This document shows, one piece after another, positions 25,934 to 36,450 of a stretch of 64,000 nt of DNA. A model generated the notes under the pieces. It worked only from the letters and a program-made list of their open reading frames with translations. It was not told the origin of the DNA and searched no databases. The position numbers and the translations under genes are program-made. This stretch comes from Diphasiastrum complanatum (lineage: Eukaryota > Streptophyta > Lycopodiopsida > Lycopodiales > Lycopodiaceae), in contig MU831976.1 in the NCBI GenBank assembly GCA_029204225.1, positions 29,575-93,574 on the forward strand, written 5' to 3'. The stretch's first letter is position 1. Each line of letters opens with the position of its first letter.

Positions 25934-26669
25934 TGTGAAGAATTGAAAAAGATTATCTATGTTAGATATAGGGGTCTTATGTTTTTTACATCAAGCATCT
26001 AGGTGTAGGATGTTGATAGAAACAAATTTGGCATAGATGGCAAATTATGCATTTCCACTTGTAATGCCACTATTGAGCCAAAATAGAGTAAGAGGCTAAA
26101 CTCGTGCCAATTAGAGTGTAGACAAGTGTAATGCTTTTGTTTGATGAATTCTAAGAGGTCCAATAGGATTTAGAGGTGGAACCATGTGAGATCCAATAGG
26201 AATTTGAGGTGTTCTTGAATATAGTCCAATAGAATTAAGAGGTGCATGGATCAATGGTCCAATAGGATTAAGAGGTGACAAAGTGTGGTCCAATCATAGT
26301 TAAGCATAGTGGTAGCTCGTGGATCTACTAGTATCATTATACTCCTCACTTTGAAGCTAATTGATTTGGTGATTATGTGGATTTTGAGTGTTATTGGATT
26401 TCTAGCTTTCTCTCTCTACCCAAGAGCTCATGATGGTTTTTCTCTCTCTACCCAAGGAGAGCAGCTTGTTTTTACTTAGAATATTTTTTGAATACTTCCC
26501 ACACGTGTGAGTGAGAGTTGGAAGTGATTGAATGCATTTAGTAGTGTGTTTTTGCCATAGGATTTAAGATTGATCTTGAATCTCAATCTAGTCTTGATCT
26601 TGGTGCATCTACACACCTTAGGAGATCACAAGTACATGTTGTGGACAATCCACACGTGTGAATTCAACA
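25934..26669 (+). repeat. 5' LTR of Copia-B
   Basis: TGTGAAGAATTG...GAATTCAACA, 736 bp. It is followed directly by tggtatcagag, the initiator tRNA-Met PBS (26670-26680). Confidence 0.9.
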
Positions 26670-27423
26670 TGGTATCAGAGACTACCTAAGGTTACCATGC
26701 ATTTTGATCCATTTAAGTGAAAACTATTCATCAATCTTGAGCTAGAAATTGTCAAGGCCCATTTTCCTAGCTATCTTGTTCAATTTTGGATCATAAGATA
26801 TCAAAAGGACATTGATTGGGTCTAAACTGCTACTGTACGGAATTAGGTGCTCAGACACGTGTGAGGAACATCCAATTCCAGTTTGGAAGTTCTCTCTCAT
26901 GCTTGATCCATTTATCTTGCTTGATAGCTTGTTTTGAAGCTATTTTTGTCTAGTTTCTGATGCAATCAGTTTCATTCTATTTGGTTGAGCCAATCAGAAG
27001 TTACAAGCTTTTGAAGATGATTAGGTAGGGCACCTAGACTTGGGTGGACACATTTGGTTTGGTCAAGAGATTGCTTGGTTTATCCAAAATCACAGTTGTA
27101 TGCTTACCAATCTCATCTATATGCGATCTAGGCACTGTTTTGAGATCTTAGTCATTTTGTTTCATGCAATATCATTGTATTTGAGTCAAATTTGGTTTCT
27201 TAGTGTACTTCACACGTGCTAAGAGTGTTTTATCCTAACTTTGCCTATACTCCATCATTTGATGTGAAATAGATCTTGTTTTAGAGAGATTTGTGTAGCT
27301 AGTGAGAATCAATTCACAAATAGTTGCAAGATCTTTCATAGGAGGAGATAGTACTCTATTATTGGATTCTATAGAGAGTGTGTAGCAACATACTCTCCTC
27401 GGATTTTCTCACCAAGAAGATCC

Positions 27424-28383
27424 ATGAGAGATAGATCCGAGCCTAAGAGGCTCTCATATGTTGACAAAGGCAAACAAATGGATCTTGATTCCACTAATCA
27501 TGTTTTCTATGTCTCTCATGAAGAGCCAAAGAATGTACAAGAGGCAATCAATACCAAGGAGTGGTATGATGCCATGAAGCAAGAGTATGGTGCATTGATC
27601 ACCAACAATACTTGGGAGCTTGTGGATCCTCCATCCAATGGCTGCAAGTGGGTATTTCGGATCAAGTTCAATCATGATGGCACCATCAACAAACATAAAG
27701 CAAGATTATGTGCCAAAGGATTTGCTCAAATCCATGGCCTTGATTATGAGGAGACCTTTGCACCCGTTGCAAAGATGGTGACAATAAGAATTCTTATTTC
27801 TCTTGCTTGTTTCTTCAAGTGGAAAGTGCTCCAATTAGATGTATCCAATGCTTTTCTAAATGGTTATCTTGAGGAGGAGATCTATATGGAACAACCTCAA
27901 GGATTCATCAAGGATGAGTCCAAAGTGTGCTTGCTCTTCAAAAGTCTTTATGGACTCAAGCAAGCACCAAGATCATGGTATTCAAGACTTAACTCTTTTC
28001 TTATCTCACTAGGATTTACTCTTAGTGACTATGATCCTTCCATGTATCTAAAGTTTGTTGATAGCAATATTGTCATTCTTCTAATTTATGTTGATGACAT
28101 TATTCTTTGTGGAAGTTGTATCAAGCTAGTTGATGAAACTAAGCTAGCACTTGGATGTGAGTTTAAAATGCAAGATCTAGGATAGATACAATACATCCTA
28201 GGCCTAGAAATTGTTTTTTATGAAAATCATGTCTTTATATGTCAATCTAGATATGCTCACTCTATGTTGAAAAAATTCCATATGGAAAATTCTAAGAGCA
28301 TAGATACTCCAATAGAGCAAATTGTAAAAGATCCTAATAAAGGTGATGAAAGATCCTTTGAGGACATCACACTTTTAGGAGTC
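27424..28383 (+). pseudogene. Copia-B reverse transcriptase
   Basis: Opens in the integrase/RT linker (KRLSYVDKGKQMDLDS), then the RVT_2 domain: VQEAINTKEWYDAMKQEYGA, NNTWELVDPP, KWVFRIKFNHDGTINKHKAR, LDVSNAFLNGYLEEEIYMEQ (first catalytic Asp), SLYGLKQAPRSWY and IYVDDIILCG (the YVDD catalytic pair). A TAG at 28183 follows FKMQDLG where functional elements continue with M/K. The frame then continues (YILGLEIVFYENHVFICQ) to about 28383, where it shifts. Confidence 0.9.
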
Positions 28384-28394
28384 TTGTAGGCTCC

Positions 28395-29050
28395 TTGATT
28401 TGGCTTACCAGTACTAGGCCCGATCTAAGTTTTTGTGTGCACAAATTGAGTCAATTTATGCAAGATCCTAAGATCCATCATTGGAAGATAGCCAAGAGGA
28501 TTCTAAGATATGTATCTTCATCTTGTGATTATGGTCTACTCTATAAAAGTGAAGATCTATCCATTGTTGGCTACTCGGATTCGGACTTTGCAAGTGACAA
28601 GATGGATCGAAAGTCTATTAGTGCATGCACTATCGTTCTTGGAGGCAATCTAATATCTTGGCTTTCCAAAAAGCAAGATACTATATCTCTCTCTTCATGT
28701 GAGGCCAAGTACAAAGCACTCACTACAACTACCAAAGAGGTGCTTTGGATCAAGAGGTTATTAATGGAGCTAAAGTGCATCAAGGAAGATGATCTACCAA
28801 TGATCAAGTGTGATAACATCTCGGCCTAAGCTCTTGCCAATAATCCCATATTTCATGCAAGAAGCAAGCACATAGAAGTGGCACACCATTTTGTGAGATA
28901 AACGCTTATTGGAGGAGAAATCTATTTGGAGCATGTCAACTCGTCCTCTTGTATTGCCAATCTACTCACCAAGCCTTTGAGCAAAAGTGCTTTCATCAAG
29001 CATAGATCTAATCTTGGAGTCATATCAAGATCAATGCTCAAATCTTCATA
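28395..29050 (+). pseudogene. Copia-B RNase H
   Basis: The open stretch begins SLIWLTSTRPDLSFCVHKL, then GYSDSDFASDKMDRKS (catalytic Asp), SWLSKKQDTISLSSCEAKYK (Glu normally in 'STAEAEY', here E in SCEAKYK) and MIKCDNISA. A TAA follows, and the frame continues with HARSKHIEVAHHF (catalytic His region) and a stop after ISRSMLKSS at about 29050. It lies immediately upstream of the polypurine tract. Confidence 0.88.
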
Positions 29051-29066
29051 GATAATTTTTTAGGAG

Positions 29067-29569
29067 TGTGAAGAGTTGAAAAAGATTATCTATGTTAGAT
29101 ATAGGGGTCTTATGTTTTTTACATCAAGCATCTAGGTGTAGGATGTTGATAGGAACAAATTTGGCATAGATGGCAAATTATGCATTTCCACTTGTAATGC
29201 CACTATTGAGCCAAAATAGAGTAAGAGGCTAAACTCGTGCCAATTAGAGTGTAGACAAGTGTAATGCTTTTGTTTGATGAATTCTAAGAGGTCCAATAGG
29301 ATTCAGAGGTGGAACCATGTGAGGTCCAATAGGAATTTGAGGTGTGCTTGAATATAGTCCAGTAGAATTAGGAGGTGCATGGATCAATGGTCCAATAGGA
29401 TTAAGAGGTGACAAAGTGTGGTCCAATCATAGTTAAGCATAGTGGTAGCTCGTGGATCTACTAGTATCATTGTACTCCTCATTTTGAAGCTAATTGATTT
29501 GGTGATTATGTGGATTTTGAGTGTTATTGGATTTCTAGCTTTCTCTCTCTACCCGAGAGCTCATGATGG

Positions 29570-29667
<98 letters not shown>

Positions 29668-29885
29668 CCGAGGAGAGCAGCTTGTTTTTACTTAAAATAT
29701 TTTTTGAATACTTCCCACACGTGTGAGTGAGAGTTGAAAGTGATTGAATGCGTGTAGTAGTGTGTTTTTGCCATAGGATTTAAGATTGATCTTGAATCTC
29801 AATCTAGTCTTGATCTTGGTGCATCTACACACCTTAGGAGATCACAAGTACATGTTGTGGACAATCCACACGTGTGAAATCAACA
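29067..29885 (+). repeat. 3' LTR of Copia-B
   Basis: TGTGAAGAGTTG...GAAATCAACA, 819 bp; longer than the 5' copy because of the CT array. A polypurine tract (ttttttaggag) ends at its first base. Confidence 0.9.
29574..29665 (+). repeat. (CT)46 microsatellite inside the 3' LTR
   Basis: Pure CT dinucleotide array of about 92 bp. The matching site in the 5' LTR (about 26441-26451) has only four or five units, so the expansion happened after insertion. Confidence 0.95.
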
Positions 29886-30055
29886 AAAGGTACCCTAAGG
29901 CTCCTAGATGAAGATGCTTTATCTTTTCGTATGAGGAGTGAAGGCAACATCAGGTTTGGTACATAGTGGATATCCCCCATGACATTGCATGCTCTTGTTT
30001 TGATAGCTCTTTCCAATGCAAGCAAATAACTGCAACCAGGCTAGTGGCCGAACAT
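29886..30055 (+). pseudogene. MULE/FAR1-like gene, SWIM-type 3' part
   Basis: Resumes the host transposase gene after the Copia-B insertion. One plus frame reads WYIVDIPHDIACSCFDSSFQ and then CKQITATRLVAEHF. The CXCX6-7C pattern followed by a hydrophobic helix is a degenerate SWIM zinc finger, the usual C-terminal domain of MULE and FAR1 proteins (the expected His after the last Cys is Lys). Its position directly 3' of the core supports a single split gene. Confidence 0.6.
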
Positions 30056-30843
30056 TTCTACCCAACTCTTTGAAAAAAACATACACTATTTAACACCCAA
30101 CACGATCTAGCATGCGACCAATAGGGGGGGAACACATAAGATATTTTGAATAGTTTCTCCAATAATCCTAAGCATTCCCAGTTGGTTGAGACACTATCAA
30201 TGAAAACTGATATTCTTCGCCAAACATTAGAAACAAACTCCACGAATTTGTGCTCGAAGACTTAAACACTGTCCACTAAGGATGACAGGCTTTACAAGAT
30301 GCACACACCACCTTTGGAACTACTGTAGAGCGACAAATACATCTATGCCAAAGAGGGGATCCATATGTTCTCTTCAACGTAATGTGACTAGAACACGAAT
30401 GGGACATGGGAAAAGAAATATTCCCACACAAAAGGGTTTTACCAATTCAAAAAAGTTGGGCTCAATGGAGGAGCCCATGCTAGGAAGGCCCGCAAGCTCC
30501 ACAATCGAAAATCGTAAATAGATTCACTTGGGTACTCCGGGCATGCATACAGTCACAAACCTAATATTGTTAGAGGTTGGTAATGTAAAGAATGCAAAAA
30601 AAATTTAGATATTTGGTTTGCATAGCAAGCTCCAATACTCAATATAAATAGACACACAATGCATTTTTCAATCTCATGCAAATATTATCCCACAAAAATA
30701 TTGCAGCTCCAAGGTCATCATGCATTATTTACTTAGAGCAATATGGAAGAATTGCAATCTTCTTGCTCAAAATATCGTGCTTAACACACTTCTTTGCTCT
30801 TGTGTAGTCCCCTGCAATAATTTGACATCACACACACCATGTC
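30056..30843. other. Sequence downstream of the MULE-like gene
   Basis: No clear gene. A basic plus-strand stretch (30282-30521, RNVTRTRMGHGKRN) could be the tail of the MULE-like protein or chance. Terminal inverted repeats of a MULE were looked for by eye and not found. Confidence 0.3.
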
Positions 30844-31416
30844 TCAGCAGCTGCCCAAAATTTTCACTTGCCAGTAGCTTAAATTCGCCTCAACTATGGA
30901 TTCAATAATGTGGGTTGTCTTGCTTTTTAGCGTCGCACAACACTGAATGTGCATGTCTATTTTGTAAGTAGATTCTGGAATTAAGAATTGGAAATTGTTT
31001 CCCATCGCTTCTATTTGCTGGAATAAGTAAATGTCGTAGTTATGACCCTTTAGTTTGGACTTGGTATTGCCTTCTAACCTCCATCCACATGGCATCGTTG
31101 TTTCTTCGTTTAGGTCTGGAATTGATATGCTCATTTCTTCATTCAAGTCAGGAACACTACACACACGAGTTCTCTTCACCTCCACCATGTTTTCTTCGAG
31201 AATAGCTTGTCTTAAATGGGCCTCATCATCACCATGTGAGCTTTCTAGTGTGGTGAATGTGACAACAACAGGGTTGTTTAGATTTTGTAATTCCACTCCT
31301 GCTGTTGAAGTAATGTTGTGGAATATGAAATTGAAAAAAGATGTGATTTTGGTGCAAGATGTAGATATGAACCTTTTGGTGCAATATGTAGATATGAACA
31401 CATGCAGCAATAACAT
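30844..31416 (-). CDS. Hypothetical protein with two PDLNEE motifs
   Basis: Open minus-strand frame of up to 190 residues without recognised family. Its notable feature is a tandem pair of PDLNEE (SVPDLNEEMSISIPDLNEET, near residues 88-107). DLN-type cores resemble the EAR repression motif of plant transcription regulators (DLNxxP), although the spacing to proline fits only the second copy loosely. The likely start is an internal Met (for example MVEVKRTRV), since the first 40 residues look like non-coding translation. It could be a gene fragment captured near the MULE-like element. Expression evidence would be decisive. Confidence 0.3.
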   Translation of the reverse strand: MLLLHVFISTYCTKRFISTSCTKITSFFNFIFHNITSTAGVELQNLNNPVVVTFTTLESSHGDDEAHLRQAILEENMVEVKRTRVCSVPDLNEEMSISIPDLNEETTMPCGWRLEGNTKSKLKGHNYDIYLFQQIEAMGNNFQFLIPESTYKIDMHIQCCATLKSKTTHIIESIVEANLSYWQVKILGSC

Positions 31417-34400
31417 GAGTTACTGTATTGATGTCACCTTGAGAGGCAGTTCATGTAAAATGTTTTTTGCATTTATGGTTTCATGCAAAGTGTTTTTTTT
31501 GCCTTAATGTTCATTTTTTCAGGGAACAAGATTATCTCTGACTTGAACCAGAAATAGCCAACAAAGGCGAGAAAGACAGATTTAGAGCTCAACTTTATAC
31601 GACACATAGTATTTAGTATAAGTTTGTTATTGATTTCACTTTGCATTCACACCGATGCTATATTTTGAGCAAAGGTGAATGTAAACATATGTTATTTCCA
31701 ATTACTAGCTTGCCAGAGGCGAGTGCCAACAATATGGCTTAGTTAAATTGAAAAAATAAAATGGCTTAGCTGTAATATTAGTAGTTATTACATGTTCATT
31801 TGAATACATTGATGGTTGTCGTCAGAATACATCAAATCTATATTTCAATAACCTTTTGGTTCTTTGCTTATTTACGCAATGGATATGCATAAGGATGTTT
31901 TTAGCATGAGATGGTTCATTGTTTATCATCTTAGCATGATCTTACTAAGGTATAGAGGTTGCCTGGTGGGCATGCCACATTTTGGTTTTGCTTGGGATTC
32001 GATTCCCCATTAACCTTGCATGGTCCATGGATAAATACTTTAAATGCATTTCTAGTAAGTGAAGCCACGTATTGGTGCATGTTCTTTTGAACCCTAAATC
32101 CGATAATACCATTGGCTTGAGAACATTATGTTGTTTGCAGCATGAATCAGTTTGATGATGTCGGAACTACTTGTCATTGCTATTGAGAAACCATTTGGAA
32201 GTAGACCAAACAAAAACTTTATAATACTCATCGTCTATAATTTTATGACATGCATTGGTAATTTATATATTTTCATGTCATTTTACTTTTTGTAGTGCAC
32301 ATTGTATAATAGCACATTCACTACAGGAAGCGTTGTTATTCACAATTTAGTTACCGTCCAAGGCCATTAATTTCAACTAGCTCTTCGATTGTCTTTGGTA
32401 ATCTTTTGCCAATCTGATGAAGCTCAACGTTCCTACAAAGGTTACAAAAATGTCAGTATCGTCACATTTCACATATGGAAAGAGTGCTACTAAGCCTCTA
32501 GAATGTTGCATGCATGAGAATTGAAGTAGCCAAACTTGCCTAAAAAATGAGATCATACTGTATGGGGCATATACCTTTGAAAAGGCAGTTGAAAAAAAAA
32601 ACACAATGGATAGTGAGAAGCAAGCCCCATAATATGGGAAGGCATGAGATTTCTCCCATCTTTTACAAGGGTAATGCGAAGCTTTTCCAGAGCGAAATAT
32701 ATTTTGCATGATAACCTATTCTAGAAATGCTACTTCCCTTCAGAAGCTGCATAAGCTTCTATATAAATTGCATAGGCCTTACCAAAATTCAAGATTCTCC
32801 CTATATAAATTTCAAAATAACGATACATAAACTTGTGTATATGGATAACTATTTGCCAACGCCAAACAATTTTTTCAAACAGTATACTTACTAGCTTAGC
32901 TCATAGATTTCATTGTCATTTTTTTTAAAACTTATGATTTGTATATTGTATATGGTATGTATTTGCAATATTATGTTTGATTAATTTTAAACCCCATTTT
33001 AATAGACAATTAGTTAAAATCAAATTTGTGCAATCTAACCTGCCATATTAATGTGTAATTAATTCATAATTAATTATTTGCAATTCAATTTTTTAAACCA
33101 CAACCAACTGCCAAAGTGTGCCAAAGTAACCTTAGTTGAAAGCTTGAAAGACATTTATATTTTGTTTTAAAATCGTATGAAAGTGCACGTGAAAGGTGAG
33201 TGAAAGGCATTTTTGAATAGTGGAAGAGGATGGGCAGAAGGGTAGGTGGGGGCGGTACAACAATGGCACCTGCCATGATGTCATTAACACGTGACATTTA
33301 TCTAACTCCTTCACTCATAATCCAAATCGTGCCTGCTAGAGACGGGGCCATGCCATCTTATCTAGCACATGGTGGCAACTCAAGATAAGTTTGAAAAGTG
33401 ACAAAGACCCATTTTCCTCCTAGGACCAATGGGAGTACTTCATTTTAAATTTGAGACCTACCGGGCAATGCAGTTTGAAACCACCCCAAATGTGACATTT
33501 TGACTTACAGCAGATAGCCACAATCGCTTGTTGGTGATGAGTCTATGACATGAAGCTATAAAAGAAAGAAACTATCTAGAAAAAGAGAACTCGGAAAAAG
33601 AAAAAAAGATGATGTGTACATATTTTGTCCATTTTACATAATTTAGTGCATTCTTTGAGTTCTTTCGGAGGCAATGTTCTGAAAACCTTTTTTTGGGCTA
33701 TCACATAACAACCTGCACTTTTTAAGCTTCCTTGATTTTTTGAGGATTGTTACTCATAAAAGGCTTTATATGCAACATGCATGCCAATTAATCTGGAAAA
33801 CCTCTTTTAAGTTACCCTAAAGAAAACCTGCATATTAGATAGAAATTTTCAATTTTTTGAAGACTTTTACTTATGAAAAGTGTATATGCTTGTGATGCTC
33901 AGTTTTTTTTACGACTTACCCATGAAAAGGTATATATACTTGTGATGCTGGTTTTTGAGAGAACTTGCAAATTCCATTCCTGTAGTTTGCCAATTTTCCC
34001 GAGCACTTTGCATGCATATGTAAAAAGAAAAAAGCCAAAATATATGTGATGTCATTTTTTGAGAAAAGATCTAAGTTTCACTCCTTTTGACTAAATTTTC
34101 ATGATGTCATTTTTTGAGCAAGATCAAAAGATCAAAGTTTCATTCTTTAATTGGTGGGCTTTTTGATCAAAGTTTCTTGGTGGGCTTTCTGATCACTTGT
34201 GTATATAAATTAAACTTCAAATGAATTACTGTGCCAGGAGCATCCTGACATACTCTATAAAGCTAGCTTGTCAGTTGGGATGTTATGCTGTACTGCCTTG
34301 CATATCATACTGTGACATATCATTCATGCGACTATGCTTATATGCTAGCATGTTTCTTTTGATGATTGCAGTGTTTAGAGACGGATCATTTATTCCAAAG

Positions 34401-35161
34401 AGGTTACTCTTTCCAACAATCTTAACAGTGAGCAGCAGTGTGCATTTTACTTTGCCTGTTTGAAAGAAACATAGAAGGTATGGAAGTTTAGATATCGCTT
34501 GTATTCCTTAGATCATTGTCATACTAAGAACATAACATGCCTGAGAACAGTGATAGGGAGCAGCTGCTGTTAAAATTTGAACGCAAGAAGCACTCTATGG
34601 CGTAGAGTCAATAGACAAAATCCAAAAGATAGTAGTTATTTCATCGGTGCATCTAGCACATACAAAGTCTTTTCCGATATATCGGTTGCACAAATGTGGA
34701 ACCGCGACTATAACTATTACTTTACGCTAGAACTCAACAAGAGCCTTACTATAGACACATTATAACCAAAAGTTTGCGACTACAAACTTATCGCGTGTAT
34801 ACTCTGACAGTTTCTTATTCTTCACCTCACTTCGTGCTCCGCCCATTTGATATTTCACTCAGGGAATGGCTTCACCTATGACAGAAAAAGTGGCGTCAGT
34901 GCTGCATTCGATGACTAGCAAATTTCCTTATTTATGTATGGGAAGAACATGCAATACCAACACACCCACAAACAGTAGACAGAGCTTATGAACAGAAAGA
35001 CACACACGCCAGTCATAGCAAAGTAAATCGGGCACGTAAATTGTCCAGCAGAGAAGCTTTAACACATCCAAGGTACATACGTGCATGCAAATATGCATCG
35101 TAATTTTTAAACAAAAATTAGTCCAGACTCCACGGGTGTTTGATATCAAAGCATCGTAAAA
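31417..35161. other. Long AT-rich intergenic stretch
   Basis: No gene supported on either strand. Short related phrases recur around 33880-33960 ('tatatgcttgtgatgctcagtttttt', 'tatatacttgtgatgctggtttttg') and 34050-34190 ('gatgtcattttttgag', 'gatcaaagtttc'), which points to small local duplications. Confidence 0.4.
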
Positions 35162-35509
35162 TCATACAGAACTCATGAGCACAGAGAACAAACTACCGTT
35201 GCATTTGAAGCCGTGGGGGACATAGTTGTTGTAACCGCAAATCTTCGGTACTTTTAAAGCGTTTCCAATGTTAATCGAAGAAATCTGTTTCTTCGCTGCA
35301 ATCAGAGTATCGCACAGACATTGAGCTTTTCCCTGAAATGGCTTGAGTGAATTGCAGCAACTTTTTGAGGGCATCTTCTGCTGATTGCCAACGGCCGTGA
35401 GGCACTGACCCAGGACCCCGTAGTTTTTGGGATTGCACTGAGCATTGGCGGCCGAAGACAGCAGCAATACAACGATCATCAAACAGAAAGCTAACTTCAG
35501 AAATGCCAT
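35162..35509 (-). CDS. Secreted 8-Cys lipid-transfer-protein-like gene
   Basis: Start ATG at 35509 on minus, chosen because it begins a clear signal peptide (MAFLKLAFCLMIVVLLLSS...ANA, about residues 1-23). It gives 115 residues. The mature part has the eight-cysteine motif in the order C-C-CC-CXC-C-C (QC...GQC, SKSCCNS, AQCLCD, PKICGY, GFKCNG), spacing about 10-14-0-11-1-24-11. This matches the bifunctional inhibitor/LTP/2S-albumin fold, which holds lipid in a hydrophobic tunnel outside the cell. Spacing is nearest to DIR1-like/type-D LTPs, an inference. The last residues after the eighth Cys (GSLFSVLMSSV) may be read from an intron, because AACG|GTAGTT just after that Cys could be a donor. 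A TATA box lies about 65 bases upstream. Confidence 0.85.
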   Translation of the reverse strand: MAFLKLAFCLMIVVLLLSSAANAQCNPKNYGVLGQCLTAVGNQQKMPSKSCCNSLKPFQGKAQCLCDTLIAAKKQISSINIGNALKVPKICGYNNYVPHGFKCNGSLFSVLMSSV

Positions 35510-35570
35510 TGTACCTTCAACTTGTCTACCCGGAAAACAGACTTGTATCTTACTTCGGCAGACACTACAG

Positions 35571-35580
35571 TATATATAGG
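35571..35580 (-). promoter_or_regulatory. TATA box of the LTP-like gene
   Basis: On the minus strand CCTATATATA, 62-71 bases upstream of the ATG. This would put transcription start about 30-35 bases before the start codon. Confidence 0.6.
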
Positions 35581-36285
35581 CAAATAGAATTGTAATCTGG
35601 ATGCAAGAAGAAACCAAGGAAGGACTCCGGAGTCCGAAGGAGGCAAGAAAGCGGTAGTGGTACATCACATGAAGCATTGATATGATCAGAGGAGAGAGGT
35701 ACATTGTGTAAATGCTTACCGAAAGAAGTTGTTGAACGTCGTGTCGAAGACTCTAAGTGGCAAGTGCACCTCAAATAAGCCCATCTGGCATCAATCTGCA
35801 ACAAATGGTCAGCAATTTCCCACACAGTAAGCTACCTATAACGTCACACGCGTCAGCTCCGGTCCTATGAAAAAGAATGAGGGAAGCTTGTGAATGGGCA
35901 GAAATCTAGAAGAGATATCATCTGACAGCCTCCCGAGTCCCATCAGCATCCGGGATCAGGCTTCAACAGATCGGCAAAAATAAATATCTTCGCCATTAAT
36001 ATTGCAGATAGTCCATACTTTCTTACAGCTAGCCAGTCTATACTAAAAACAAGAGCTCCCCTGCCCAGGTGAGAAGGCCTCATACCCTCAAGCCACACTG
36101 TGCTAGTATCTCGTTGTTGCTTGAATTTGTATGGGTTTTCTTGGAACTCCTATTTAGTGTACTTCCAATCTTCTCTATCTATATGGGCGGGAAGTATTAT
36201 GTGGATTTTGTCTATGTTGCTCTCGAGATGATATGGCCTAGCAACTATAGGCTTCAGCTCCAACTATCCTTTCAAACACATTTTT
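35581..36285. other. Upstream region of the LTP-like gene and unassigned sequence
   Basis: No gene supported. The part to about 35900 would be the LTP-like promoter. Confidence 0.4.
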
Positions 36286-36450
36286 CATGAAAGGCAAGGG
36301 AACATGGTCTTTGATGGTCACTGCATTGAGCTTCTTGTAGTCCACACAGATTTTAACTTTATCGTTTTTCTTAGGTACCCCCACAATTGGTGATACACAG
36401 TCTGTGTGCTCCATCTCGTAGATGAATCTTACATCTACAACCTTGGTTAA
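36286..36450 (-). pseudogene. Ty3/gypsy reverse transcriptase fragment
   Basis: The minus strand reads VVDVRFIYEMEHTDCVSPIV, then GVPKKNDKVKICVDYKKLNA and VTIKDHVPLPF. This is the N-terminal RT block of gypsy elements (usual form: WVSPIVVVPKKNGK...VCVDYRKLN). Only this block remains. It is one of several gypsy pieces scattered in the window. Confidence 0.85.

Larger units (their letters stand above)
25934..29885 (+). mobile_element. Copia-B, RT/RNase H-only derivative inserted in the MULE-like gene
   Basis: Complete LTR to LTR insertion: left LTR 25934-26669, PBS 26670-26680, RT/RNase H 27424-29050, purine tract before 29067, right LTR 29067-29885. It is flanked by AAAG (25930-25933 and 29886-29889). 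Apart from the CT array the LTRs differ at about 16 positions by eye, roughly 2 percent, so it is the youngest element here. Gag, protease and integrase are entirely missing: only about 750 bases lie between PBS and the integrase/RT linker. Confidence 0.9.

Noticed and set aside
29442-29726. Open frame encoding a long Ser-Leu repeat
   Set aside because: It is the CT microsatellite inside the Copia-B LTR translated; no start context or domain.
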